21,846 nt of DNA from Magnetococcales bacterium. GTDB taxonomy: Bacteria > Pseudomonadota > Magnetococcia > Magnetococcales > Magnetaquicoccaceae. Below are positions 1-8,396 of the stretch, in pieces (positions within the stretch are counted from its first letter, which is position 1; every line of letters begins with the position of its first letter). Below the pieces are notes generated by a model that saw only the letters and a program-made list of their open reading frames with translations, was not told the DNA's origin and did not search any database. A program made the position numbers and the translations under genes. Where the stretch lies: NCBI GenBank assembly GCA_015229095.1, contig JADGCE010000031.1:1-21846 (forward strand), read 5' to 3'.

Positions 1-3000
1 AAGATGAGATGCTTGGAAAAAATGCCCACATTTTGTTCCACCATACCCGCGCCGATGGTTCTCCTTATCCCTTCACCGACTGCCCTATGTATAGCGTATC
101 GAAGCAGGGTGGTATTATTAAGTCGGAAGAGGAGTGGTTCTGGCGAAAAGACGGGACAGGTTTTCCCGTCTCCATAGTGGCCTCCGTTCTAATCCGCACT
201 GGTAAACTGGACGGGACAGTGGTGACCTTTCGGGATATTACAGGCCGCAAAGAGGTAGAGGCCAATCTGATTCGCTCCGAGGCATACTTTCGCACCCTGT
301 TTGAATCGTCCAATGACGCGGCGATGTTGCTGGATGAAAATGGATTTTTTGACTGCAACGGGGCCACCCTGGCCATGTTCGGTTGTGCTACCCGGGAAGA
401 GTTTTGTCAATTGCACCCGTCAGACCTCTCTCCGCCCTGCCAGTTACGAGGGGAGGATTCCCTGATCCTGGCCAATCAGCAGATTGCCATAGCCATGGCA
501 GAGGGGTCCAGCCGTTTTGAATGGCTTCATATGCGTGTTGACGGACAGGAGTTTCCCGCCGAAGTGCTGTTAAGTGCCGTTGTCCTGGATGGCCGACGCA
601 TACTCTTGGCGGTTGTGCGGGACATTACGTCACGCAAGCAAATCGAAGAGAGGTTGCGTCACGCTAAGGAGCAAGCTGAGGCGGCTACCCTGAAGTTTCA
701 AGCCCAGGAAGCCCATCTGCGCTCCATTATGGAAAATGCCCTGGATGCCATTGTTACCATCGAGCTGGATGGCCGGGTGGTGGAGTTCAACAGGGCAGCA
801 GAGCGGATCTTTGGTTATTCCAGGCAGGAAATCCTGGGCCAGAATATGATCGAGTATATTGTTCCCCACGCGCTGCGGGAACAACATCGAGCTGTTTTGT
901 CCCGTTGGGCAGACCGAACAGAGGAGCCTTTTACCCTGGCCAGGCGGGCTGAACTGTCTGGCCTACGCGCGGATGGCACGCTGGTCGATCTGCAGTTTGC
1001 CTTGACCGCAGTGACCAGTCAGGGAAAACGTTACTTTACCTCCTTTATACAGGATATTACTGAACGCAAACAATGGACGGAGTCGTTGCGGGAGGCACTG
1101 GCGGAGGCAGAATCTTCCAATATGGCAAAAACCTTGTTTCTTGCCAATATGAGTCATGAGATCCGCACACCGATGAACGGCGTACTGGGGATGATCGATC
1201 TGGCGTTGGGAACTGAGTTGCCTGAAAAGACACGGGAGTTTCTCAGCCATGCCAAGTCTTCCTCCCATCTCCTGTTGCGGGTGATCAACGATATTCTCGA
1301 CTATTCCAAAATCGAGTCTGGCCGGTTACAGCTGGAATCGGTGGAGTTTTATCTGGGCGACACCCTGGTGGATGCGGTCAATCTGTTTCGGCAGGCTGCG
1401 ATGGACAAAACGTTGGAGATGGTGGTTGCCGCACCGCCCCAGTCCATCGGCCGGTTAGTAGGAGATCGGCTGCGGATTCAACAGGTGTTGGTCAATCTGG
1501 TAGGGAATGCCATCAAGTTTACCAAGAGTGGCAGTATTTGTCTCAAGGTGGTGGTGATCGAGCGGAGCAACGAGGAAGTGCGCCTGGAATTTTCGGTCAA
1601 GGATACCGGGATCGGTCTTACAGAGGAGCAAACAGGAAAGCTGTTTTCGCCGTTTGTGCAAGCAGATAGCAGTACCACTCGTCGGTTTGGCGGTACAGGG
1701 TTGGGGCTCTCCATCTGTCGGCGGTTGGTTGAGATGATGGGAGGTGAGATCTGGGTGAAAAGCACTCCTGATGTGGGCAGCACCTTCTATTTCACGGTAG
1801 CTTTGGGACTTGACAGCAGTGCGATGCCCTATGCACCCGTGCTCCCGGCAGATTTGCGGGGTGTCAAGGCCCTGGTGGTGGATGACAACCAGGATGCTCG
1901 GACAGTGACCACAGAGCTGCTGCTTCATCTGGGGATGGAAGCGGTAGCAGTGGAGACCGGCCAGGAGTGCCTGGAAACATTGGTGGAGGCAGCGCGGCGG
2001 GGTTTGGGTTATGGTTTGGTGCTGTTAGACTGGCGGATGCCAGAAATGGATGGTCTTGAACTGGCCCGGAAGATTCTGGAAGAACCGGTGTTGAACGGGG
2101 CATATCAGGCGGATGGCACACCGTCCGTGCCACCAAAACGAATTATGATGACCGCCTTTGGAAAGGAGTCTATTCTTCAGCAGGCTCAGCAGGCCGGGCT
2201 GGATGCCTGTCTAATCAAGCCGATGACTCCCTCGCTACTGTTGGATACCATCCTGGATGTGTTTGGCAAAACGGTCACGCGAGCGTATGACTCCCATTTG
2301 GACAAGATTGACAAGACCACCGTGATTCGTCATGTAGGGGGAGCACGAATTTTGTTGGTGGAAGACAACCCGATCAATCAACGGGTTGCACAGGAGTTGT
2401 TGGAAAGTATGGGGGTGCAGGTTACCCTGGCCAACCATGGTCAAGAGGCGATTCAGTGGTTGCAGCAGGAACCCTTTGAACTCATTTTCATGGATGTGCA
2501 AATGCCTGTGATGGATGGGTATCAGACAACACGTTACCTGCGGGAGCAGGCGTCCTTTGAAAAGATGCCCATCATTGCCATGACTGCCCATGCCCTGGTG
2601 GGAGACAAGGACAACTGTCTGGCAGCAGGTATGAACGATTATATTTCCAAACCGATCGATCTCCAGCAACTGTTTCGTGTTTTGCTTCAGTGGATTCCAC
2701 CGCGCCGAGCCCCGATGGATGTCAGTGCCCTGCTGAGCCGGTCAGCAGAGCGGGCAGAGACAGTCTCCGCCTTGCCTGACAAGCTACCGGGTATCAACCT
2801 GGCGGAGGCATTAGTGCGGACTGACAACAACGCACCGTTACTGATGGAATTGTTGGCATTATTCCGCCAAAAATTTTCTGACGCCGCTCCTGGGATTCGT
2901 GCCGCGTTGGAGAGTTGTCAGGATGAGTCATTGAGCGCGGCCAGAATGTTGGTCCACTCCATCCGGGGATCGGCGGGTAATCTTTCTGCCGAAATGCTGT

Positions 3001-3416
3001 TTCTGGCATCTCAGGATCTGGAAGAGGCCATCCAAGCGAGGCGACAGGAAGCGTGGCCTTTATTGATGGATAGGTTTGAGAAGACCCTGGGTCTGGTGAT
3101 GCAGTCGATTCAGACCCTGCAGGATGTGGGTAAGCAAGACGGGAGTGGGCAGGCGATTGTTCAGGCAGACGAAGGGGAGACGGACGATGCCATCAGGGCA
3201 TTGCACGGGTTGATTCTCCAAAACCATTCCAGAGCCAGAAAGCGAATCCCTGCCCTCAAAGCGGCATTGCGGGCAGAGTCTGTGGTGCAGGATATGGCGG
3301 GTTTGGAGGCATGTCTCCAGCAGTACGACTTTGACGGAGCCCTGTCTCACCTCCAGGCCATTGCCCGGATCAGAAAGATCATTCTGGGGGACACTGAAGG
3401 CGGCCAACCGGGTTGA
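1..3416 (+). CDS. Hybrid sensor histidine kinase (PAS x3, HisKA, HATPase, REC x2, Hpt), 5' end missing
   Basis: The reading frame is open to the left edge (codons for D-E precede the first ATG at 9), so the true N-terminus lies outside the window. Numbering from that ATG: the tail of a PAS/PAC domain (1-80, matching the H-ADGSPYP pattern of kinases that sense through PAS), a second PAS (about 92-210) and a third PAS (about 236-355). The HisKA follows with phospho-acceptor His383 in SHEIRTPMNG, then HATPase with the N-box near 483-505, DTGIGL near 532 and GGTGLGL near 560. Two receiver domains follow with Asp674 (LLDWRMPEMDG) and Asp829 (FMDVQMPVMDG), and an Hpt domain with His983 (VHSIRGSAGN). 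All phosphorelay residues are present, so it should autophosphorylate and relay His-Asp-His to a separate regulator. No transmembrane segment is visible in the part present. The signal and target are unknown; the convergent receiver protein next door is a possible partner, but this is not shown. Confidence 0.95.
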   Translation, partial: DEMLGKNAHILFHHTRADGSPYPFTDCPMYSVSKQGGIIKSEEEWFWRKDGTGFPVSIVASVLIRTGKLDGTVVTFRDITGRKEVEANLIRSEAYFRTLFESSNDAAMLLDENGFFDCNGATLAMFGCATREEFCQLHPSDLSPPCQLRGEDSLILANQQIAIAMAEGSSRFEWLHMRVDGQEFPAEVLLSAVVLDGRRILLAVVRDITSRKQIEERLRHAKEQAEAATLKFQAQEAHLRSIMENALDAIVTIELDGRVVEFNRAAERIFGYSRQEILGQNMIEYIVPHALREQHRAVLSRWADRTEEPFTLARRAELSGLRADGTLVDLQFALTAVTSQGKRYFTSFIQDITERKQWTESLREALAEAESSNMAKTLFLANMSHEIRTPMNGVLGMIDLALGTELPEKTREFLSHAKSSSHLLLRVINDILDYSKIESGRLQLESVEFYLGDTLVDAVNLFRQAAMDKTLEMVVAAPPQSIGRLVGDRLRIQQVLVNLVGNAIKFTKSGSICLKVVVIERSNEEVRLEFSVKDTGIGLTEEQTGKLFSPFVQADSSTTRRFGGTGLGLSICRRLVEMMGGEIWVKSTPDVGSTFYFTVALGLDSSAMPYAPVLPADLRGVKALVVDDNQDARTVTTELLLHLGMEAVAVETGQECLETLVEAARRGLGYGLVLLDWRMPEMDGLELARKILEEPVLNGAYQADGTPSVPPKRIMMTAFGKESILQQAQQAGLDACLIKPMTPSLLLDTILDVFGKTVTRAYDSHLDKIDKTTVIRHVGGARILLVEDNPINQRVAQELLESMGVQVTLANHGQEAIQWLQQEPFELIFMDVQMPVMDGYQTTRYLREQASFEKMPIIAMTAHALVGDKDNCLAAGMNDYISKPIDLQQLFRVLLQWIPPRRAPMDVSALLSRSAERAETVSALPDKLPGINLAEALVRTDNNAPLLMELLALFRQKFSDAAPGIRAALESCQDESLSAARMLVHSIRGSAGNLSAEMLFLASQDLEEAIQARRQEAWPLLMDRFEKTLGLVMQSIQTLQDVGKQDGSGQAIVQADEGETDDAIRALHGLILQNHSRARKRIPALKAALRAESVVQDMAGLEACLQQYDFDGALSHLQAIARIRKIILGDTEGGQPG

Positions 3417-3440
3417 AGCGGTGGGATAGACTGATCGAAA

Positions 3441-3842
3441 TCATCCGATGACCTTTTCCAGGATTTCCTGTCGGGAGTAGGGTTTCGTAACGTACCCGTT
3501 GCACCTTCCTTCGATGAAAGAGCTCATAAAATCGGTGGGGTCTGTCGAGGCGGTCTGCATAATAATACGAGTTTTTACAGTGGTTTTTCCGAAAAGCCGC
3601 ACCTGTTTGCTCAGTTCGGCCTTTCTCATCCTCTTGAGTGTCTCAATGCCGTCCATGCCAGGCATGACGATATCGAGCAGCACCACGTCAAACGGCACGT
3701 TATCGGTAATCGCCCGTTCGAACAGTTCCAATGCCTTTTGGCCACTGGTCGCAACGAAGCAGTCACAACTATCGCCCAATATATCTTCCAACAGGGCGAT
3801 GGATTCCGCATTGTCATCTACGATGAGCACTTTGAGAGGCAT
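3441..3842 (-). CDS. Single-domain (CheY-like) response regulator
   Basis: A stand-alone receiver of 133 residues. The acidic pair is at residues 9-10 (VLIVDDN), the phospho-acceptor is Asp57 (VVLLDIVMPGMDG), and the conserved Lys is Lys120 (YVTKPYS). The Thr/Ser switch position falls in IIMQTAS. There is no output domain. The frame stays open to 3944, but homology begins only at MPLKVLIVDD, so I place the start at 3842; its ribosome binding site is weak (AGAAGG-like). About 15 extra residues (SKQVRLFGKTTVKTR) lengthen the loop before beta-4. It ends 24 bp from the end of the convergent hybrid kinase and lies on the same strand as, and downstream of, the pel operon. Two transposon fragments separate it from pelG, so co-transcription is doubtful. 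It could accept phosphate from the kinase's Hpt domain; that is inference. Confidence 0.88.
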   Translation of the reverse strand: MPLKVLIVDDNAESIALLEDILGDSCDCFVATSGQKALELFERAITDNVPFDVVLLDIVMPGMDGIETLKRMRKAELSKQVRLFGKTTVKTRIIMQTASTDPTDFMSSFIEGRCNGYVTKPYSRQEILEKVIG

Positions 3843-3993
3843 CTGTTTTTCTGGCCTTCTGGTCTGCTGCAATGATCGGAATGTCATTGCATATCTATGC
3901 CCCCGCCATGCGGCCATTAGAACGCCACCCCCCGCAAGAATCAAGCAAAATTGTCACATTTTCAGATTTTTTTGGGGGAGAGGTGGATGTGTG

Positions 3994-4230
3994 TCAATAG
4001 CCGCCCAAAGTGATGGGATGATCAAGCAGCGCACCGCCTTGGCAAACCAGATTCGCGGTTTGCTGGGCGAGTACGGCTATATCATCCCAAAGGGCATTGG
4101 TCATATCACCGATAGCTTGCCTAAAATTTTGGCAGATCCTGCCTGCAGACTGACGGAGACGGGTCATTGGATGTTTGGCGACCAGCTGCAACGATTTACG
4201 CAGCTTCAGGAGCACATTGAGAGCGTGGAA
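3994..4230 (+). pseudogene. IS110-family transposase fragment
   Basis: An internal stretch reading IKQRTALANQIRGLLGEYG, followed by IPKGIGHITDSLPKIL and a helical region ending in QLQEHIESVE. It matches the linker between the DEDD catalytic domain and the C-terminal domain of IS110/IS1111 transposases, where a R-x-x-L-x-N-Q-[IL]-R-G-L-L-x-E-[YF]-G motif is typical. Neither the DEDD catalytic residues nor the C-terminal Transposase_20 domain is present, so this is a relic. Its right edge abuts the IS5-type terminal repeat that begins at 4231, suggesting that a later insertion interrupted it. The left edge fuses in frame to meaningless antisense of the response regulator, so the long open frame there is not a gene. 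Confidence 0.7.
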
Positions 4231-4385
4231 GGGCTTTGTTGCATAAATCAGTTCCCGGCGTGACTTGCCCCTTACCCACGAGGGGCTACATTTCCACACG
4301 GTAGCTGATGGGCATGCCAAGCCTGGTCATTGTATTTAAGGCGTGGCATCGGGTGTACGACTCTGATACACGATTTGCCACGTGG
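4231..4385 (-). mobile_element. Terminal fragment of an IS5-type insertion sequence
   Basis: The segment starts with GGGCTTTGTTGCATAAATC (4231-4249), which resembles the terminal inverted repeats of IS5-superfamily elements (GGCTTTGTTGNATAAATC type). Read on the minus strand, a peptide ending LNTMTRLGMPISYRVEM terminates with TAG at 4286-4288, about 37 bp before the repeat. This is the expected geometry of a transposase C-terminus beside its right terminal repeat. The rest of the element and its other terminal repeat are absent; the fragment runs up to the end of pelG (stop at 4396). The left breakpoint is uncertain (4320-4395). Family assignment is by motif memory only. Confidence 0.5.
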
Positions 4386-4395
4386 GCTGATTGTC

Positions 4396-5772
4396 TTAAC
4401 GCACGGATGGGTTGTTTTTGATGAACACGTAGTAGGGCAAGCGTTCAAGATGATGAAAAAGCGTGATATATGCCGCAGAAAAGACGATCAGAGATGCGGC
4501 AAGGTAACCAAACCCGTAATAGGGCATTCCAAAATAGATGGAAAGCACTGTAAAAATAACGTTAAAAAACAGGTATAATGCGTTAAGAGCCACGACAGGT
4601 TTTCTTAAATCAAAGTAGGTGAGAATGGTTAGAATAAATAAAGTCATGACATGAAAAAAGACGCCTAGAGCACCAAAATGAAACATGCTCAACTCCAAAT
4701 AGCTGATGCCAAAAAAATCGAACATAGGTTGAGATGTGAGTATGATAGTTGCTGTAATCGTACCCTGTAGAATAAACAAATTGCGCCCAGAGTGCATGAT
4801 ATCCTCCTGTAATGCGCGCCTTTGATTGTCAATGTCCGAATAGGGGTGGTGTTCATAGATGCTCTTAAAAAACATTAAGTATTTCTCAAAAAAGCGTGTT
4901 TCTGTGCTGACCATAAATGCCGCCATGGAAGGAATGATGGTCAAATACGCAAGAAACATGGCACTGTCATATTCTGGGTAGGAGATCAATCCACAGGAAA
5001 GTCGCTGCCCATGTGGAGAAAACCACATGATCCATTTGTCTGCCCATCCGGATATGTTGTTCAAAAATCCACTGATTGCCAACATCCAATAAGGAGGAAT
5101 TTTCAATAAAAATTTAAAAGGATGGCGAACAGGATATTGATATTCAGAAAGAATACGAGCTAACATGCTGAACAGTATAACGGATATACCAATATTAAAA
5201 CCTGTCAACATTCCAAGCAGACCGTATTGTATAGAAAGAACGCCAGAAAGGATGGTTGCCAACAATAAACCAATAAAAAATGCAATTATTATTGTGCGAT
5301 ATCCTTTCAAAGCAGAAATAAAAACTGTGACCAGCCAAACGCCTGAAACAAGGAGATATCCAATAATGCTCTGCAATATTTCCATGGATGAAAGGCTTGT
5401 CTGCAAGTAAAATGGAATTGCCAGCAATGATTGTCCACCCAGTAAAACGCTCAGAGAGCCAACCAGTAGTCCAGTCGCTTCGGTCACCTGTTTTTGGTAG
5501 ATCATGTCCGACAAAATACGTGTGGTGACCATGATGATTGGCCCTGAAAAAACAAGAGAAAATGAAAAATTGTAAATAATGATAATCCTGAATGTCTCCT
5601 TGGCATCGTTCGAGATGAATGATGATCCAATGACAAGAGCTCCGAAAACGGTGAGGCTTGTCAAAATCCATGGCCCAGAAGTGATGATAAAAGCATAGCT
5701 GTAACTGAGTGCCACACTCAGCAGATCATCTTTTTGTGCCAAACGGCGCAAGATAAAGCCGATGCCAGCCAT
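4396..5772 (-). CDS. pelG: PelG, inner-membrane polysaccharide transporter
   Basis: A polytopic membrane protein of 458 residues, essentially the length of Pseudomonas PelG, starting MAGIGFILRRL as the family does. Hydrophobic segments recur along its whole length (for example AFIITSGPWILTSLTVFGAL near 27-46 and repeated pairs to the C-terminus), consistent with about 12 helices. PelG belongs to the MOP flippase superfamily and, with PelD, PelE and PelF, forms the inner-membrane Pel synthase/export complex. The ATG follows directly on the pelF stop (TAAATG), so translation is probably coupled; I see no good Shine-Dalgarno. It is the last pel gene. Its base composition is clearly poorer in GC than its neighbours (sampled lines about 30-45% against about 55-60% in pelF), with many A/T-ending codons. 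The 3' side is bordered by transposon remnants. Confidence 0.95.
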   Translation of the reverse strand: MAGIGFILRRLAQKDDLLSVALSYSYAFIITSGPWILTSLTVFGALVIGSSFISNDAKETFRIIIIYNFSFSLVFSGPIIMVTTRILSDMIYQKQVTEATGLLVGSLSVLLGGQSLLAIPFYLQTSLSSMEILQSIIGYLLVSGVWLVTVFISALKGYRTIIIAFFIGLLLATILSGVLSIQYGLLGMLTGFNIGISVILFSMLARILSEYQYPVRHPFKFLLKIPPYWMLAISGFLNNISGWADKWIMWFSPHGQRLSCGLISYPEYDSAMFLAYLTIIPSMAAFMVSTETRFFEKYLMFFKSIYEHHPYSDIDNQRRALQEDIMHSGRNLFILQGTITATIILTSQPMFDFFGISYLELSMFHFGALGVFFHVMTLFILTILTYFDLRKPVVALNALYLFFNVIFTVLSIYFGMPYYGFGYLAASLIVFSAAYITLFHHLERLPYYVFIKNNPSVR

Positions 5773-7326
5773 TTATACGGGTTGCTCCATCATGGGTTTA
5801 TGGGACTCCCGGTTGATCTCCTCGCGATAAATCGTGCGGTAAGCCGCCTGCAGATCCCGTTTATTGTAGTAGAGACGGACGCGCTCTTTGATGGCGCGGG
5901 AACAGTGTTCCCACCAAGCCTGGTTGCGCAACAATTTTTCCAATTCTGCGGCAATGGCTACAGAATCTGTGACAGGAGCAATGCCACCGCCCGGACCCAG
6001 AGGAGGATCTTCATCGGTTCGTCCAAGGATCATCTCCCGGCAGGCTCCCACATCGGTCGCCACCGTGGGTATCCCGGATGCCCCGGCCTCCAGAATGACC
6101 AGGGGCTGACCCTCGCTGATGCTGGTCAGGACGATAACATCCAGCTGTTGCAAATAATCCAATACTTTCACCCGTCCGAGGTAGCGTACCGTCTCGTGCA
6201 GACCCAGATAGGTCGTCATGGCGAGACATTCATGGTAATACGCTTCATCCTCCTCGGTAGGGCCCATGACCAGAAGCTGCAGCTCCGGTACGACCGCTTT
6301 CAACTTGTTGATGGCACGCAGAAGCGTCTTGACATCCTTGATGGGTACGACGCGCCCGATAAAACCAACGGTGGGTGGATGCGGCGTGGAGCGTGGGCGA
6401 ATGTGGGCATACAAGTCAAAATCGATGCCATTGGGAATCACGGACATGCGCCCTGGATCTGCACCGTCATCCACCTGAAACGGTTGATTGCCTTCGTAAA
6501 TGGTCAAAATGCGACTGCATGCGCTGTAGCAGATGCGTGCATAGATGTGAAAAAAATTGATCCATAAATGTTTCAGGTTGACTTGTTCCATATCGATATG
6601 CAGCCCCTGTTCCACATCATCGTCATGCAACCAGGAGGCCATACCGATTTCAATGCGGCGTTCATTGGTGTAGATGCCATGCTCGGTAATAAAGGCAGGG
6701 CGTCCGCTTTCCAGTCGGGCTCTGGCCGCCAGCAAGCCGGCATATCCTGTAGAAATGGTGTGATACACGCGGGCCTTTGGTAAAGGGGCCAGCATGATGC
6801 CGAACAGACTGCCAATCAGTGACCGAAAACTCCAGAAAAAATCCAGAAAAGAGCTGGAGGGTAACATTTTGTGGTATATATCCAGCTGCACTTGCCATGC
6901 CAGATAAGAATCCTGCAAAAGGCGGCGTCCAACCTGTTGTCGCACAGGGGCCAATAACCGGTTCAATCGGTCCAAATGTTCCAATTGACCATGTACCAGT
7001 ATCTCTTCCAATGTGCTTCCGATTTCTCTCATGAAAGTGGAGAGATTGGCTTTAATGTGGCGGTCCGCCATGCCATGGTGCGATAATGGGATAACGATGA
7101 CGGAATGGTCAATCACATTGGCCGGCACTGCATAAATATGTTTGCGGTTCTGTTGGGGCGGGATAACGCTGACCAGATGGAAGGTGATTTCCGGCAGGGA
7201 ACCGATCAGGTCGTGTACCCATGCGGAAACACCTCCAGAGACAAAAGGATAGGTTCCTTCCAGAATGATGCAGACATCGGCATCTTTCGGTTTTTCTTGT
7301 TCGTGTGGAGGCATCAGTGCCGGCAT
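5773..7326 (-). CDS. pelF: PelF, cytosolic GT4 glycosyltransferase of the Pel synthase
   Basis: 517 residues. The N-terminal motif VCIILEGTYPFVSGGVSAWV is the PelF signature for the GT-B N-lobe. The C-lobe has GRVVPIKDVKTLLRAI and the GT4 E-x7-E motif with Glu405 and Glu413 (SEGQPLVILEAG), followed by TVATDVGACRE. PelF is the predicted polymerase that builds the GalNAc-rich backbone from a UDP-sugar in the cytosol, and it is recruited to the membrane by PelD/E/G. Two starts are possible: ATG at 7326 (overlapping pelE by 13 bp) or ATG at 7314, which forms TGATG with the pelE stop. Neither has a strong Shine-Dalgarno, so translational coupling is likely. It is directly followed by pelG. Confidence 0.96.
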   Translation of the reverse strand: MPALMPPHEQEKPKDADVCIILEGTYPFVSGGVSAWVHDLIGSLPEITFHLVSVIPPQQNRKHIYAVPANVIDHSVIVIPLSHHGMADRHIKANLSTFMREIGSTLEEILVHGQLEHLDRLNRLLAPVRQQVGRRLLQDSYLAWQVQLDIYHKMLPSSSFLDFFWSFRSLIGSLFGIMLAPLPKARVYHTISTGYAGLLAARARLESGRPAFITEHGIYTNERRIEIGMASWLHDDDVEQGLHIDMEQVNLKHLWINFFHIYARICYSACSRILTIYEGNQPFQVDDGADPGRMSVIPNGIDFDLYAHIRPRSTPHPPTVGFIGRVVPIKDVKTLLRAINKLKAVVPELQLLVMGPTEEDEAYYHECLAMTTYLGLHETVRYLGRVKVLDYLQQLDVIVLTSISEGQPLVILEAGASGIPTVATDVGACREMILGRTDEDPPLGPGGGIAPVTDSVAIAAELEKLLRNQAWWEHCSRAIKERVRLYYNKRDLQAAYRTIYREEINRESHKPMMEQPV

Positions 7327-8396
7327 GAGGAACCCCAGAGATGCAGGACATCCAGAATATGCTGTGGTTGGTGTCCTTTGTGTACAACAAGGTCAAAGTG
7401 GGCAAGCAGGGTGCGTTCCAAATCGTCGTAGCGTTTCAGGTGAAACAGAACATCAAAATACCATACCAGTATGGAGGGTGTGACCTGCCCCATGGCCAGT
7501 GCTTCTTCCAACAGCACAGCCGCCGCTGCCCATTGAGCGGCGCGTATCATGATACGCGCCAATCCCAGCCTGGCATCGACATGGTCTGGACGCAAGCCCA
7601 ACAGATGCTGGTAGGCTTGCGTTGCCTTGATGCGATTTTCCCGTTCCCGTTCATGGTCCAGAAGACCGGTAAAGGCATAATCATCAAAATGGCGGGCATA
7701 ACGCAGCAACACACGTGTGTCGGCGGGATTTTTCTGTTTCTCCAACTCAAGTTGCATGCTTTTTTCCATGTATTCCCCCTCAATGCGCGCAAGCACAGAG
7801 GCCGTTTGCACGCGCAATGCATTGTTACTGTCCCGAAACGCCTGTCGCAAAACAGGCGCAAAAGCGGGTCGGAAGCGTTGGTTGATCATGGCGACCACCG
7901 CCTGTTTTTCTTGCAATGAACCATACAGCATGACCTGTTTGAAGGGAACGACACGGCCATCCCTGCGTTTTTCCTCCTTGCTCAGGAGTTGGTGGGCGGT
8001 TCGGGCGGCCGTCTGCTCCTCGTCTGGAAACAGCTCCCGATACCACTCTTCAAAGGGGGTGGCCGTGCGTCGAAAATAGAGAAACAGGAACAGGGTGACG
8101 AGTGCGCCCGTTGCACCGATGATTCCCAGAAATGCCGTGCTCACCGTCAATACACTCAGCAGGTTGGCCTGGACCGGTCCGTTGCGTTCCAGCCATGTCA
8201 CCCTCAGCAGGAGTGTGACCAGAGATCCATGCAGTGCAAGAGCCTGCATCCCATTCAATCCGCCTGTATCCAACAAGCGCATCAGGGCTCCTTCCACGGC
8301 CACCGCCAACAGGGAGAGTAAAAACAGACGCGCCGTATGCCAAAAAGAGGGTGCGCTCGTGCCGGCGCTGTTTGTCTGCTCAGCGGTTTGCGACAC
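7314..8396 (-). CDS. pelE: PelE, membrane-anchored TPR protein of the Pel synthase
   Basis: 360 residues, starting at GTG 8396 behind a good ribosome binding site (GGAAGAG) and overlapping the end of pelD by 17 bp. Hydrophobic segments lie at about 18-39, 49-68 and 78-109. A soluble part follows, with helical-repeat (TPR/HEAT-like) sequence such as NALRVQTASVLARIEGEY and a C-terminal TPR-like pair (ARLGLARIMIRAAQWAAAAV, then SILVWYFDVLFHLKRYDDLE). This arrangement, its position between pelD and pelF, and its length match PelE, which in Pseudomonas scaffolds the PelDEFG complex. Primary sequence of PelE is poorly conserved, so the name rests largely on architecture and gene order. Confidence 0.88.
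   Translation of the reverse strand: MSQTAEQTNSAGTSAPSFWHTARLFLLSLLAVAVEGALMRLLDTGGLNGMQALALHGSLVTLLLRVTWLERNGPVQANLLSVLTVSTAFLGIIGATGALVTLFLFLYFRRTATPFEEWYRELFPDEEQTAARTAHQLLSKEEKRRDGRVVPFKQVMLYGSLQEKQAVVAMINQRFRPAFAPVLRQAFRDSNNALRVQTASVLARIEGEYMEKSMQLELEKQKNPADTRVLLRYARHFDDYAFTGLLDHERERENRIKATQAYQHLLGLRPDHVDARLGLARIMIRAAQWAAAAVLLEEALAMGQVTPSILVWYFDVLFHLKRYDDLERTLLAHFDLVVHKGHQPQHILDVLHLWGSSCRH

Noticed and set aside
3499..4263. 254-codon open frame on the plus strand
   Set aside because: Its first half is antisense to a well-supported response regulator and its second half is the IS110 fragment; no single protein family spans it.
5734..6567. 277-codon open frame on the plus strand
   Set aside because: It is antisense to pelF, which carries the GT4 motifs.
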